Origin: Sulfuritalea sp.
GTDB taxonomy: Bacteria > Pseudomonadota > Gammaproteobacteria > Burkholderiales > Rhodocyclaceae
DNA: 64,000 nucleotides
Assembly: GCA_023229685.1 (NCBI GenBank)
Contig: JALNYT010000005.1
Span: 124,001-188,000, forward strand
Reading direction: 5' to 3'
In this document: positions 8,590-16,475 of the stretch, one piece after another
Numbering within the stretch: position 1 is the first letter of the stretch
How the letters are laid out: each line of letters opens with the position of its first letter
Program-made: the position numbers and the translations under genes
The notes under the pieces: generated by a model
What the model saw: only the letters and a program-made list of their open reading frames with translations
The model's database searches: none
What the model was told of the DNA's origin: nothing

Positions 8590-9069
8590 CTAAAGCATGC
8601 CGACCACCCATTTCGTCACGGTACCGGTGGCGTGGGCGCATTGCCGGCCGCGAGCGTCGTCGAAGGCTTTGTATTCGCCGGCGTCCCACATGTCGTAAGT
8701 GCGGCCCGTGAATTGCTGTTGCAGTTCGCGGCAGGTGACGCCGCCGAATTCCTGGCGGAAGCGTTCGGTCAGTTCCCTAGCCTTCTTGAAATTGTTGATG
8801 TAGCGGCCGCGGTCGAGTTTGTCGCGGTCGCGACCGTACTTTGCGCTCAAGGCCAGCAGGCCGCCGCTGAGGGCGCCGCATATCCCTTCCCCGAGCAGGC
8901 CGCCGCCGCCGGAGAGGCCGTGGCTGGCCTTGATGGTCTGGTCGTCGATGATGCCGATGGTTTCCTGAACGGTGGCCAGCACGCATTGCGGGCAGCAACC
9001 GTAGGCGAGTTCGTACTTCTGCGCTTTCTCGTAGGCTTGCTCGCCGAGGGCTTGCGGGTCGCTGTTCAT
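8590..9069 (-). CDS. C_GCAxxG_C_C family redox-type protein
   Basis: 159 residues. Cysteines are spaced as in the C_GCAxxG_C_C family (PF09719): YGCCPQCVLA near residues 23-31, GEGICGAL near 60, GGVTC near 110 and RQCAHAT near the C-terminus. The glycine-rich GLSGGGGLLGEGICGALSGG is a further hallmark. These proteins are thought to bind a metal or a redox-active disulfide, but no function is established. It is divergent from the methyltransferase gene, with the start regions about 120 bp apart. Confidence 0.75.
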   Translation of the reverse strand: MNSDPQALGEQAYEKAQKYELAYGCCPQCVLATVQETIGIIDDQTIKASHGLSGGGGLLGEGICGALSGGLLALSAKYGRDRDKLDRGRYINNFKKARELTERFRQEFGGVTCRELQQQFTGRTYDMWDAGEYKAFDDARGRQCAHATGTVTKWVVGML

Positions 9070-9190
9070 GACGATCTCCAGTGCATTAGTGGTATCTAAT
9101 ATACTCCTGCTTCGTCGGCCAATCCAGTTCTGGCGGCAAGCGCGCCGTGACTCGATGGTCTATGCTTTAGCAAGCAGAGGAGGAAGTGCG

Positions 9191-9820
9191 TTGATAAGTC
9201 AGGAGACCCGCTGGAACAAGCGTTACGGGGACGCCGGCGACGACTATCTGTTCGGCACCGAAGCCAATTGCTTCCTCGCCCATCGGGCCGGGCTTCTGCG
9301 CAATGGACGTAGCGCCGTGTCCGTCGCCGACGGCGAGGGGCGTAACTCGGTCTGGCTTGCCGAGCAGGGCTTGGAGGTGACTGCGGTTGAAATTTCTCCG
9401 GTCGCCGTTGAAAAGGCACGTCGGCTGGCTGCGGGGCGCAAGCAAGCGATCCGCTTTCTGCTGGCCGACATGCTCGCGCCGGATTGGCCGCCGGCTCCTA
9501 TGCACAACGCATTCGATTGGGTGATCGGCGTCTTCATCCAGTTCGTCGGTGCCGCCGAGCGGGTGCGGCAATTCGCGGCCATGAAGCAGCTGGCGCGGCC
9601 GGGAGGACGAATCCTGTTACACGGCTACACGCCGAAGCAACTCGACTACGGAACCGGCGGGCCGTCCACCGTGGAAAATCTCTACACCCGGGAAATCCTG
9701 CTCGAGGCGTTTGCCGACTGGGAGATCGAGGAACTTGTCGATTATGAGGACGACATCACCGAGGGGATGGGACACAAGGGGCACTCGGCGCTGATCGGCC
9801 TCATTGCCCGCAAGCCGTGA
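9191..9820 (+). CDS. Class I SAM-dependent methyltransferase, TehB-like
   Basis: About 209 residues. The opening RWNKRYG and motif I (VADGEGRNSVWLAEQGLEV, then AVEISPVAVEKAR) match the TehB/tellurite-resistance type methyltransferases. I start at TTG 9191 because GAGGAGGAAG lies 4-5 bases upstream, whereas the longer frame back to 9068 would run into the divergent gene's start codon. The late part (PGGRILLHGYTPKQLDYGTGGPS) is the typical post-motif strand. The acceptor substrate is unknown; candidates include small thiols or metalloid oxyanions. Confidence 0.8.
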   Translation: MISQETRWNKRYGDAGDDYLFGTEANCFLAHRAGLLRNGRSAVSVADGEGRNSVWLAEQGLEVTAVEISPVAVEKARRLAAGRKQAIRFLLADMLAPDWPPAPMHNAFDWVIGVFIQFVGAAERVRQFAAMKQLARPGGRILLHGYTPKQLDYGTGGPSTVENLYTREILLEAFADWEIEELVDYEDDITEGMGHKGHSALIGLIARKP

Positions 9821-9853
9821 TCAGCCTTGCGTCTGGCGGAATGGCGCGATGTG

Positions 9854-9874
9854 CGCCGTAGCGTCAGCGCCGAC
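9854..9874 (-). repeat. Dispersed 21-bp split repeat, copy 1
   Basis: On the minus strand it reads GTCGGCGCTG, then ACGCT, then ACGGCG. This is one of eight copies in the window that share both outer blocks exactly or nearly so, with five variable bases (R-Y-R-N-Y pattern) between them. This copy provides the TGA stop of the small minus-strand frame that ends at 9864. Confidence 0.6.
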
Positions 9875-10172
9875 TTGTGGTCATTGCGCGCGACATCCAG
9901 GCGGGCGGCGCGATCCGCGGCCAGTTCAAGCCGCCGCAGGCGTCCACTTGCCAACCCGGAATGGATGCGCTGACCGGGGCGCCGGACCCCTGGTCGAGCG
10001 GAAGGGCATATCCCATGGCTACGCCAAGAACATATCCCGCCTCTGCGCCTGCGGCATGGGACGGTGCCGGCGCGGTGCCGACCTTTCGGCGTCCGGCAGC
10101 GTCGCCGCTGCGGATTTGCGCCGAGATGGCGGGCCAGCACTGATCGAACAATTTCTTGTTCATTTGGAACAT
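9864..10172 (-). CDS. Small hypothetical protein
   Basis: 102-residue frame starting MFQMNKKLFDQCWPA, preceded by GGAGG with 5-bp spacing on the minus strand. The ribosome site and the ordinary-looking N-terminus argue for translation. The rest is Pro/Gly/Ala-rich with little predicted secondary structure, and the stop codon falls inside a dispersed repeat, so the 3' part may be a decayed or replaced gene end. I do not recognise a family. Confidence 0.35.
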   Translation of the reverse strand: MFQMNKKLFDQCWPAISAQIRSGDAAGRRKVGTAPAPSHAAGAEAGYVLGVAMGYALPLDQGSGAPVSASIPGWQVDACGGLNWPRIAPPAWMSRAMTTSRR

Positions 10173-10236
10173 GGCAACCTCCATACTTTCGTTGGACGGC
10201 AGGCGGCCACTCGGGCCGCCTGAGCTTCGGGGTTTC

Positions 10237-11082
10237 TCAGAAGCGGCCGTGGCCGTGCGCCTGACTAGAGCCAATTCCCTGGTTCGCCATTCCGGACGAG
10301 GAACTTCCGGCGATCGACGACGGGCTGCTGGTCCGGACGATTTCAGCGCGCGCATGGATTTGCTCCTGTCCGTGTGCCTGCTGCTGCCCGCGTGTCTCGG
10401 TCGTGGTGGAAACGCCAGGCGCGCGACCGTGCATGATGGCGCCGTCGCCGGAGACGATCGCGCCGTTGCTGTGGGTGCTGCCGCGCAGATCGACGGTGCC
10501 CTGCGTCGAACCTGCCGTTGTCGTAGCCGTAGCCGCGCGGTAGCCGGGGCTCACGGAAAGCTGGTGGGCGATCTGCCCCCAACCCATGCCCTGACTGCGC
10601 AACTGCAGGACGCCGGCCATCTCGACGGTGCGGGTGGCGCCGCTGCTGCTGGTGGTGGTCAGGGTTCCACCGTTCAGCGCGGTACTCAGTTGCACGGGCG
10701 TGGGCTGGGTAATTCCTTGGGCCGCCAGTTGTCGCTGGGCCAGCGTCAGAGCCTGGGTGACGTTGCCGTAGCCCATCGGTTTGGTCGTCGGGGTGAAGCT
10801 CATGACCGTCGCGGAGCCCGGCGAACTCAGCGTGACCGCGGTGCCGCTGCGCAGCCCGGCAACCAGGCTAGCGGAGTTTTGCCGGGAGCCGGCCAAGCTT
10901 TCGAAGCGGGTGGCGATCCGGGTCGCAGGTACGGCGCCGGTGCTCTTGTCGACCGTGTCGGTGTCGGTGGTCGTGGTGGATACGGTGGTGGTGGTACCGG
11001 CGGCCACGTCCGCCGCGAACGTGGGGCTCAGGGCAAAGTAGGTGGCACTGACGGCCAGCAGCCGTAGGGTGTGTTTGTTCAT
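10237..11082 (-). CDS. Hypothetical secreted Ser/Thr-rich protein, last gene of the envelope operon
   Basis: 281 residues. The start at 11082 is chosen over an in-frame ATG at 11103 because GAGGAG precedes it and it lies just after the previous stop. The N-terminus (MNKHTLRLLAVSATYFALSPTFA) is a clear signal peptide. The mature protein is low-complexity Thr/Ser/Gly, with a short folded-looking middle (YGNVTQALTLAQRQLAAQG and MGWGQIAHQLSVSPG). It ends with a Gly/His/Ser-rich tail. No family is recognised. As the fourth gene of the operon behind the sigma-54 promoter it should be an exported or cell-surface protein. Confidence 0.65.
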   Translation of the reverse strand: MNKHTLRLLAVSATYFALSPTFAADVAAGTTTTVSTTTTDTDTVDKSTGAVPATRIATRFESLAGSRQNSASLVAGLRSGTAVTLSSPGSATVMSFTPTTKPMGYGNVTQALTLAQRQLAAQGITQPTPVQLSTALNGGTLTTTSSSGATRTVEMAGVLQLRSQGMGWGQIAHQLSVSPGYRAATATTTAGSTQGTVDLRGSTHSNGAIVSGDGAIMHGRAPGVSTTTETRGQQQAHGQEQIHARAEIVRTSSPSSIAGSSSSGMANQGIGSSQAHGHGRF

Positions 11083-11095
11083 TTGGTCATACTCC

Positions 11096-11533
11096 TCATC
11101 CATTGATCATGCGTTTTTCGGTTTGCAAAACAATTTCCAGCGATGTTGCGCTGTCATAGAACATCCCTTGCTTCGTCACCGAACGCATGCGTGTCGAATT
11201 GGGGCTGAGAATTTCCAGGTTGATTTCGATCTCACGATCTGTGGCTCTGGCGGTGATGATTTCCTCGTTCGCCACCCGCTTGCTCGAAATCACCTTCATG
11301 CCCATGCGGCCCAGGGCGGCCAGGGTGGCATGCTTGACTTCGGCCACCGGCGCGGTGAAGGTCCGGTAGGCGCGGCCGTTGAGGGTTTGCGCGACGCCGG
11401 TGGACGCACCCACGCCAAAGGCGGTGATGGCCATGGCCTCGCAGCCGCCCAGCAGCAGGACGGTGCCGCAAATCGTGACGATCCTGAGCAGCTTGATGCC
11501 GTTTGTCTGCTGCATCCGGCGCATGGTCTTCAT
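11096..11533 (-). CDS. DUF3568-type lipoprotein
   Basis: 145 residues with a lipoprotein signal ending LLLGGC (lipobox) near residue 31. The mature domain resembles the DUF3568 family: GRAYRTFTAPVAEVKHATLAAL, then a beta-rich half with RATDREIEINLEILSPNSTRM. Family members are periplasm-facing lipoproteins of unknown function. Its ATG overlaps the stop of the preceding gene (ATGA), and the next start follows its stop by 13 bp, so translation is tightly linked across the operon. Confidence 0.7.
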   Translation of the reverse strand: MKTMRRMQQTNGIKLLRIVTICGTVLLLGGCEAMAITAFGVGASTGVAQTLNGRAYRTFTAPVAEVKHATLAALGRMGMKVISSKRVANEEIITARATDREIEINLEILSPNSTRMRSVTKQGMFYDSATSLEIVLQTEKRMING

Positions 11534-12129
11534 GTGCGGGCGACCACTGAATTGCCGACGATCTGTACCTGTCCGCCGACCGCGACGCTTGGCGCCTCGG
11601 TTTGATAGACCGTCCGCTGGCTGCCGTTCTCCATGCGGACCACGATCTTGTAAGAGGTCACGCGACGCGTGTTTTGTTCGATCCTGTTACCCAGATAGGC
11701 GCCACCCGCACCGGCCGCGAGGGTCATCACGGTGCGGCCGTTGCCGCGTCCCATCTGATTGCCCAGCAGGGCTCCGGTCAGACCGCCGGCGACGGCACCG
11801 ACGCCGGTGGTGCTCGCCGGGCGCTCCACCGTAGCGATCGATTCGACTGTGCCGCAACCCACGCACGATGCTGCCGCGGCGTGCGTTGATGGAGTGGATG
11901 TTTGGCTGGATGTTTGCGCGGATTTTCCTGTCGGCGCGGATTTCGCAGCCACGGCCGCTTGCGGAGTGGAATGGGCCGACGGCATGACGCCGGTCAGGGC
12001 GGCGATGCCGAGCAGGCTGAACAGCGTGACGGAAATTGCGGCGATGACCAGCGCCGGATACAGCAGCTTGGGACGCGCAGACCGCGTTTCCACATTGGTG
12101 CCCAGCGACTCGATGGTGGCGGCATTCAT
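11530..12129 (-). CDS. Glycine-zipper 2TM-domain envelope protein
   Basis: 199 residues. A short cytoplasmic N-terminus is followed by one membrane helix (LYPALVIAAISVTLFSLLGIAAL) and a Ser/Thr/Ala-rich linker. Then come CVGCG and the glycine-zipper 2TM domain (GVGAVAGGLTGALLGNQMG, then TLAAGAGGAYLGNRIE). The C-terminus (YKIVVRMENGSQRTV and VGGQVQIVGNSVV) is the beta-barrel-like tail of SlyB/17-kDa-antigen-type proteins. It probably bridges membrane and periplasm. I start at 12129, two bases after the upstream stop. Confidence 0.75.
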   Translation of the reverse strand: MNAATIESLGTNVETRSARPKLLYPALVIAAISVTLFSLLGIAALTGVMPSAHSTPQAAVAAKSAPTGKSAQTSSQTSTPSTHAAAASCVGCGTVESIATVERPASTTGVGAVAGGLTGALLGNQMGRGNGRTVMTLAAGAGGAYLGNRIEQNTRRVTSYKIVVRMENGSQRTVYQTEAPSVAVGGQVQIVGNSVVART

Positions 12130-12131
12130 GG

Positions 12132-12344
12132 CTATCTCATCTCCTTGGCGATCCGGTTGCCGATATAGGTGCCTGCCGCGGCGCCGCCGACCTTGCCCGC
12201 GGTGCTTCCGCCTGTCAGTGCGGAACCCGCCACGCCACCGACGATCGCTCCGCTCACCATGCCAATGTCCTGGTTGCGCGGATTGCTGGTGCAGGCCGCC
12301 AGCCATGGCGCCATGGCCACCCGCGCTGTCGATTGGACGTTCAT
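12132..12344 (-). CDS. Small glycine-zipper lipoprotein, first gene of the envelope operon
   Basis: 70 residues from ATG 12344, preceded by AAGGAGAG. WLAAC near residue 18 looks like a lipobox after a short, weakly hydrophobic signal. The rest is a glycine zipper (GMVSGAIVGGVAGSALTGGS and GKVGGAAAGTYIGNRIAKE), as in small osmotically inducible lipoproteins. The signal peptide is short, so lipidation is uncertain. It sits about 47 bp downstream of the predicted transcription start of the sigma-54 promoter. Confidence 0.65.
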   Translation of the reverse strand: MNVQSTARVAMAPWLAACTSNPRNQDIGMVSGAIVGGVAGSALTGGSTAGKVGGAAAGTYIGNRIAKEMR

Positions 12345-12402
12345 CTCTACTCTCTCCTTCAGTACTTGCAGCATCGAACATGAATTGTTCACATGAGCTA
12401 TC

Positions 12403-12417
12403 GCAAGCGTCGTGCCA
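12403..12417 (-). promoter_or_regulatory. Sigma-54 (-24/-12) promoter of the glycine-zipper operon
   Basis: On the minus strand the sequence is TGGCACGACGCTTGC, a match to the sigma-54 consensus TGGCACG-N4-TTGC at every invariant position with the correct GG-N10-GC spacing. The predicted start is near 12391, giving a leader of about 47 nt before ATG 12344. Two GlrR-type palindromes lie upstream, and the gene for the sigma-54 activator GlrR ends just beyond them. Confidence 0.8.
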
Positions 12418-12482
12418 TGAAGTTAAGTTATTGATAATCAAGGAGTGAGCAGAACTTCATGCGAACAGGAGCGCGCCGCGTC

Positions 12483-12500
12483 CGTCGCCAAATGGCGACA
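12483..12500. promoter_or_regulatory. Candidate GlrR upstream activation site, proximal
   Basis: CGTC-N10-GACA on the plus strand, one base off the TGTC-N10-GACA element described for GlrR upstream of enterobacterial glmY. The inner bases (GCCAAATGGC) extend the dyad. It lies 66 bp upstream of the -24 element, a normal distance for a sigma-54 activator. Confidence 0.6.
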
Positions 12501-12547
12501 GAAACGCGCGGTCCGGAAGCAACTGGCTGAATGTGCTGGCTTATTGC

Positions 12548-12565
12548 TGTCGCCAAACGGCGACG
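12548..12565. promoter_or_regulatory. Candidate GlrR upstream activation site, distal
   Basis: TGTC-N10-GACG on the plus strand, again one base from TGTC-N10-GACA, with the inner dyad GCCAAACGGC nearly identical to that of the proximal site. The two sites are 65 bp apart centre to centre, about six helical turns, which would place dimers on the same DNA face. It directly follows the glrR stop codon. Confidence 0.6.
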
Positions 12566-12566
12566 C

Positions 12567-13910
12567 TCACTTGAACAGCGAGGGATCGAGGGCGTGGCGT
12601 TGCAGCAGCTTGTAGAAATCGGTGCGGTTGCGCTGGGCGAGCTTGGCGGCTTGCGTGACGTTGCCGCCCGTCATCTTGAGCAGGCGGATCAGGTAATTGG
12701 ATTCGAAACTGCGGCGGGCCTCGTCGAAAGGCACGATCTCGCCGAGTTCGCTGATGGTCTTCTGCACCAGGGCCAGCGTGACGATGGGGCCGGTGGTCAG
12801 GGCCACGGCCTGTTCCACCACATTCAGCAGCTGGCGCACATTGCCCGGCCAACTGGCGCGAATCAGCAACTCCATGGCCTCCGGCGCGAAGCCATTTATT
12901 TCCTTGCGATAGCTCTGCGCCAGCTTGCACAGAAAATGGTTGGCCAGCAAGGGAATGTCGTCGCGCCGCTCGGCCAGATCGGGAATCGACAGCGAGACCA
13001 CGTTGAGCCGGTAGTAGAGATCGCGGCGAAAGCGTCCCGCGCTCATTTCCTCTTCGAGATCGCGGTGCGTGGCGCTGATGATGCGTACATCGATCGGTTC
13101 GCTGCGCGTGGCGCCGACCGGACGGACTTCGCGCTCCTCGAGCACGCGCAGCAGCTTGACCTGCAACGGCAGCGGCATGTCGCCGATCTCGTCGAGGAAC
13201 AGGGTACCGCCCTGCGCGGCGCGGATCAGGCCGAGGTGGTCCTTGGCCGCGCCGGTGAAGGCCCCCCGCACATAGCCGAAGAGCTCCGATTCGAGCAGGT
13301 TCTCGGGGATCGCTCCGCAATTGACGGCGACGAAGGGGCGCTCGCGGCGTTCGCTGGCCTGATGGATGGCCTGTGCCAGCATCTCCTTGCCGGAACCGGA
13401 GGCGCCGCGCAGCAACACGCTGGCGTCGCCCGCGGCGACCAGCCTGGCCTGCGCCAGCAGGTCGGCCATGATCATGTTGCGCGTGATGATGTTCGCATGC
13501 CATGCCTCGGCATCGGGGCCGCTGCCGGTGGCCGCCGGCGAGATCTCGAGGGCCTTGGCCACCAGATCCAGCAGCACCCGCGCCTCGTAGGGCTTGACCA
13601 GATAGCCGAAGACGCCGCGATGGGTCGCCGCCACGGCGTCCGGAATGGTGCCGTGGGCGGTCAGGATGATGACCGGCAGGGTGGGGTAATTCCCCCGTAT
13701 CGCGCCGAACAGGGCGTTGCCGTCCATGCCTGGCATGCGCATGTCGGTGATCACCAATTGCGGCCGGTCGGTGGCGATCTGCGCCAGCGCCTGGGCGCCA
13801 CTGGCGGCCGTGGCGACGACATGTCCGGCGGCTTCGAGGCGGATCGCGATCAGGCGCAGCAGATCGGGGTCATCGTCTACCAGCAGGATCTTGCCCGGGT
13901 TGCCGCTCAT
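12567..13910 (-). CDS. glrR: Sigma-54-dependent response regulator GlrR (QseF/YfhA)
   Basis: 447 residues. Receiver domain 1-120 with acidic DDD near 12-14, phospho-acceptor D56 and K106. AAA+ domain with Walker A GASGSGKE (169-176), the sigma-54 contact loop GAFTGA (216-221) and the Walker B region TLFLDEIGD. The C-terminal helix-turn-helix is in GNVTQAAKLAQRNRTDFYKLL. The gene order kinase, QseG-like lipoprotein, regulator, with 4-bp overlaps, is that of the GlrK-QseG-GlrR system, which responds to envelope conditions. Likely target: the operon immediately downstream, behind the two palindromes and the -24/-12 promoter. Confidence 0.88.
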   Translation of the reverse strand: MSGNPGKILLVDDDPDLLRLIAIRLEAAGHVVATAASGAQALAQIATDRPQLVITDMRMPGMDGNALFGAIRGNYPTLPVIILTAHGTIPDAVAATHRGVFGYLVKPYEARVLLDLVAKALEISPAATGSGPDAEAWHANIITRNMIMADLLAQARLVAAGDASVLLRGASGSGKEMLAQAIHQASERRERPFVAVNCGAIPENLLESELFGYVRGAFTGAAKDHLGLIRAAQGGTLFLDEIGDMPLPLQVKLLRVLEEREVRPVGATRSEPIDVRIISATHRDLEEEMSAGRFRRDLYYRLNVVSLSIPDLAERRDDIPLLANHFLCKLAQSYRKEINGFAPEAMELLIRASWPGNVRQLLNVVEQAVALTTGPIVTLALVQKTISELGEIVPFDEARRSFESNYLIRLLKMTGGNVTQAAKLAQRNRTDFYKLLQRHALDPSLFK

Positions 13911-14470
13911 TTCGCGCGTCCGCGTCCGGCAGGCTTGTCACGAGGCAGCAGGCTTTTTTCGATGTCTTTCAGGGCTTCCAACTTTTTCTCCAGATCCTCG
14001 GCCCGCCGTTGTTCTTCCCGTGCCTTTTGCGCCTGGGAATGGCTGCCGTCTTCCAGGCGGCGGTACTCCGCCAGGTGCGCACGCATCAATGATGCCAGCG
14101 CCTGCAACTCGCGGTCGTGGCCATCGCCCGGCTTCGGCGGCGGATCGAGCAGTTGCAGGGCGCGGCGGTGGTCCGCCGCCGTCGCGCCGGGCACGGCAAG
14201 CACGATCGCATATTGCAGCGAACGGAACTCGGTTTTTTCGGCGGCGTAGGCCTGGCGCACACGCTCTGTTTCGTCGGCGAGAGGCTTGCCGCCGAGGTTC
14301 CGGGCGAATAGCGCATAGTGGACCAGCGATACGGCATCGCTGCTCGGGCGCGGCCCCTGCGGGTCGAGCCAGTAGGCGTCGCGCGGCGGCGCCAGCAGCG
14401 CGCAGCTGCTCAGGACCGGCAGCAGGAACACGGTGCACAGGATGATCGCGACATGGCGCAGGACGTTCAT
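13907..14470 (-). CDS. qseG: QseG-like outer-membrane lipoprotein
   Basis: 187 residues. The signal peptide ends in VLSSC, a lipobox-like site near residue 23. The body is helical with a C-terminal coiled coil (REEQRRAEDLEKKLEALKDIEKSL). Position is the main evidence: it lies between kinase and regulator and overlaps both by four bases (ATGA), exactly where QseG lies in GlrK/GlrR operons. In enterobacteria QseG binds the kinase periplasmic domain to tune signalling. Sequence similarity to enterobacterial QseG is weak by eye, so this is a positional homologue. Confidence 0.75.
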   Translation of the reverse strand: MNVLRHVAIILCTVFLLPVLSSCALLAPPRDAYWLDPQGPRPSSDAVSLVHYALFARNLGGKPLADETERVRQAYAAEKTEFRSLQYAIVLAVPGATAADHRRALQLLDPPPKPGDGHDRELQALASLMRAHLAEYRRLEDGSHSQAQKAREEQRRAEDLEKKLEALKDIEKSLLPRDKPAGRGRAK

Positions 14471-15891
14471 GGAGTGCCCAGCGGCAGCGTCACCGTGAAG
14501 CGGCCCTGTCCTTCGCCCACCGTGATATTCCCGCCCATGGCCAGCACGTGATCCCGTGCGATGGACAGGCCAAGGCCGCTCCCCCGCACTGCACCGGCGG
14601 CGTCGGCGCTGCCGCGGTAGAAAGGCTCGAAAATCCGCTCACGCTCCGCCGGCGCGACCCCCGGTCCCTGATCGAGCACTTCCAGAACCGCCCAGCCTTC
14701 CTGCCTTCTTGCGGTTACGACGATCTCGCCGTCGTCGGGGGAATACTTGGCCGCGTTCGACAGCAGGTTGTCGAGTACCACCCGCAATCGTTCGGGGTCG
14801 GTTTGCATGACGAAATCCTCTATTTGCTGGGTCACCCGGATTCTCCTCGGCGCACAGGCCAGCTTTTGCCGCTCGACGATCGCAGCGATGATCTGCGCTG
14901 GCTTCACCGTCTGCAGCTTGACGGGCGCCAGATGGAATTCGGCCTCGCCGTGGCGCAACAGCGTTTCGATCAGACGCTGCAATTCGAGACTGTTCTGCTT
15001 CAGTATAAGCACGATCTCGCGCTGCCGTTCGGAAAGGCTGCCGGCCACTTCTTCCGCCAGCAACTCCGAGCCCTCGCGCAGGATCGTCAGGGGCGTTTTC
15101 AGTTCGTGCGAGACGTGGCGCAGGAAGCGGCTCTTCTGTTCCTCCAGCTGGATCAGGCGCAGGCGCAGCCAGTCGAGTTGACGGCCGAGTTGCTCGAGGT
15201 CTTCCGGCCCGGTGACTTCGATCCGGGTATCGAGGCGGCGCTCCCCCAGATCGCGTATCCCCTGATTCAGCTCCTTGATCGGTCGCGCCAGCAGGTAGGT
15301 AAAGCCGGCCACGACGAAGATCGCCAGCGGCAGCAGCACCAGCAACTGGGTCCGCGCCTGTGACTCGGTTTGCGCCGCCAGGTCGCGCAAGGATTCGGCT
15401 TCGCGGTCGATCAGCGTACTCGAGCCGTCCAGCAGGATGCCTGTCGCCGCGGAGATTTCGGCATAGCGGCGGGCAGTCGCCGTGGCCTCGGCGACCGTGG
15501 TTCCGTTTCGCGTCAGCGCTTCGTGGAGAGCGGATTCCTGCTGCAACAGATCGTCGAGTGTCTTGCGTATTTCCGTCTCGAGGGGCATCTCCGTCAGCCT
15601 CGACCCCGCGTCGCGGAACCGCGCACGGAAGTTCCTGTAGCCTTCCCACAGCGTCGCGTCGCGCAGTACGGTGGCTTGCTGCGCGGCGCGTTCCAGGGAA
15701 GCGGCCGTGTCGTTCAACTCGCGGCTGGCATGGGCAATGCGCGCTGCGTCATATACGGCGCGCTGGCTTTGTGCCGCCAGCCGCTCGATGGCCAGGATAT
15801 TGCTAAGCAGGCCGACCAGTAGCGGCAGCACTGCCAGCATGAAGCCGACGAACAACAGCTTGAAGAAGGATTTTGGATACCGTATTTGCAT
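14467..15891 (-). CDS. glrK: Sensor histidine kinase GlrK (QseE)-like
   Basis: 474 residues from ATG 15891. Two membrane helices (FFKLLFVGFMLAVLPLLVGLL near 9-31 and LLVLLPLAIFVVAGFTYLLA near 183-202) enclose a helical periplasmic sensor of about 150 residues. This is followed by HAMP, then DHp with H262 (SHELKTPL), the N box LSNAAKYSP and the ATP lid GSGLGLSIARDHV. The frame stays open to 15990, but the extra Cys/Arg-rich segment is not plausible as a signal. The Shine-Dalgarno is weak. The long four-helix-like sensor matches the GlrK class. Confidence 0.82.
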   Translation of the reverse strand: MQIRYPKSFFKLLFVGFMLAVLPLLVGLLSNILAIERLAAQSQRAVYDAARIAHASRELNDTAASLERAAQQATVLRDATLWEGYRNFRARFRDAGSRLTEMPLETEIRKTLDDLLQQESALHEALTRNGTTVAEATATARRYAEISAATGILLDGSSTLIDREAESLRDLAAQTESQARTQLLVLLPLAIFVVAGFTYLLARPIKELNQGIRDLGERRLDTRIEVTGPEDLEQLGRQLDWLRLRLIQLEEQKSRFLRHVSHELKTPLTILREGSELLAEEVAGSLSERQREIVLILKQNSLELQRLIETLLRHGEAEFHLAPVKLQTVKPAQIIAAIVERQKLACAPRRIRVTQQIEDFVMQTDPERLRVVLDNLLSNAAKYSPDDGEIVVTARRQEGWAVLEVLDQGPGVAPAERERIFEPFYRGSADAAGAVRGSGLGLSIARDHVLAMGGNITVGEGQGRFTVTLPLGTP

Positions 15892-16034
15892 GGGGGTCCG
15901 TCTGGCAACCGGGTTTTGCTTATATGGACAGCATCGGCGCGTCGCCGTTCGGGCGCAGGTGCAAAGAATTAGCAAACTGAAGCCGATCAATTGCTGTCGT
16001 GACTCGGGGCGCTACTTTACCTCAGCGCGCGAAA

Positions 16035-16475
16035 TCAGTCGGCAAGCCAGGCTTTCGCCCAGGCCAGCGCGGCGGCGAGATGGCTCGCCGCCGCGGGCGA
16101 AATACCCTCACCGAGTTCAAAGCGTTCACCGCAGACCGCGAGCAAGGTGCACGGCGGCGGCGCTTCGTCGTGCAGTTCGAAATAGACCTGCATCACCGCC
16201 TCGGGCGTCATCGCGTGGGTGGTGAAACTCGCATCGCGGGCCGCTTCGAGCCGCTTGACGGTGAAGGGCGGGGCGGTGTCGATGCTGGCATCGACGAACA
16301 GAATGCGGCGACGGTTCTCCAGATCGAGCGCGTGTTCGACCTGGAGCTGGAAATCGGTCAGGCACTCGACGCCGGGCAACTGCAGTTCAGCGATGCGGTC
16401 AACGAACAGCGGCCCCAGCGCGTCGTCGCCGCGCGACGGGTTGCCCCAGCCGAAGACCAGTGTCGGCGCGATCAA
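16035..16475 (-). CDS. hoxW: NAD-reducing hydrogenase maturation endopeptidase HoxW
   Basis: 146-residue member of the HyaD/HybD peptidase family that cuts the C-terminal extension from a nickel-loaded large subunit. GWGNPSRGDDALGP carries the nickel-sensing acidic pair, LTDFQLQVEHALDL is the HoxW-type substitute for the usual DGGT loop, and LFVDAS and FTTHAMTPE complete the fold. It overlaps hoxH by four bases, and HoxH carries a cleavable tail, so the substrate assignment is strong. It ends the hoxFUYHW operon. Confidence 0.88.
   Translation of the reverse strand: MIAPTLVFGWGNPSRGDDALGPLFVDRIAELQLPGVECLTDFQLQVEHALDLENRRRILFVDASIDTAPPFTVKRLEAARDASFTTHAMTPEAVMQVYFELHDEAPPPCTLLAVCGERFELGEGISPAAASHLAAALAWAKAWLAD

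Noticed and set aside
12531..14249. Plus-strand open frame (572 codons) opposite glrR and qseG
   Set aside because: Antisense shadow of glrR; no domain, and it would run across the GlrR palindromes and the promoter region.
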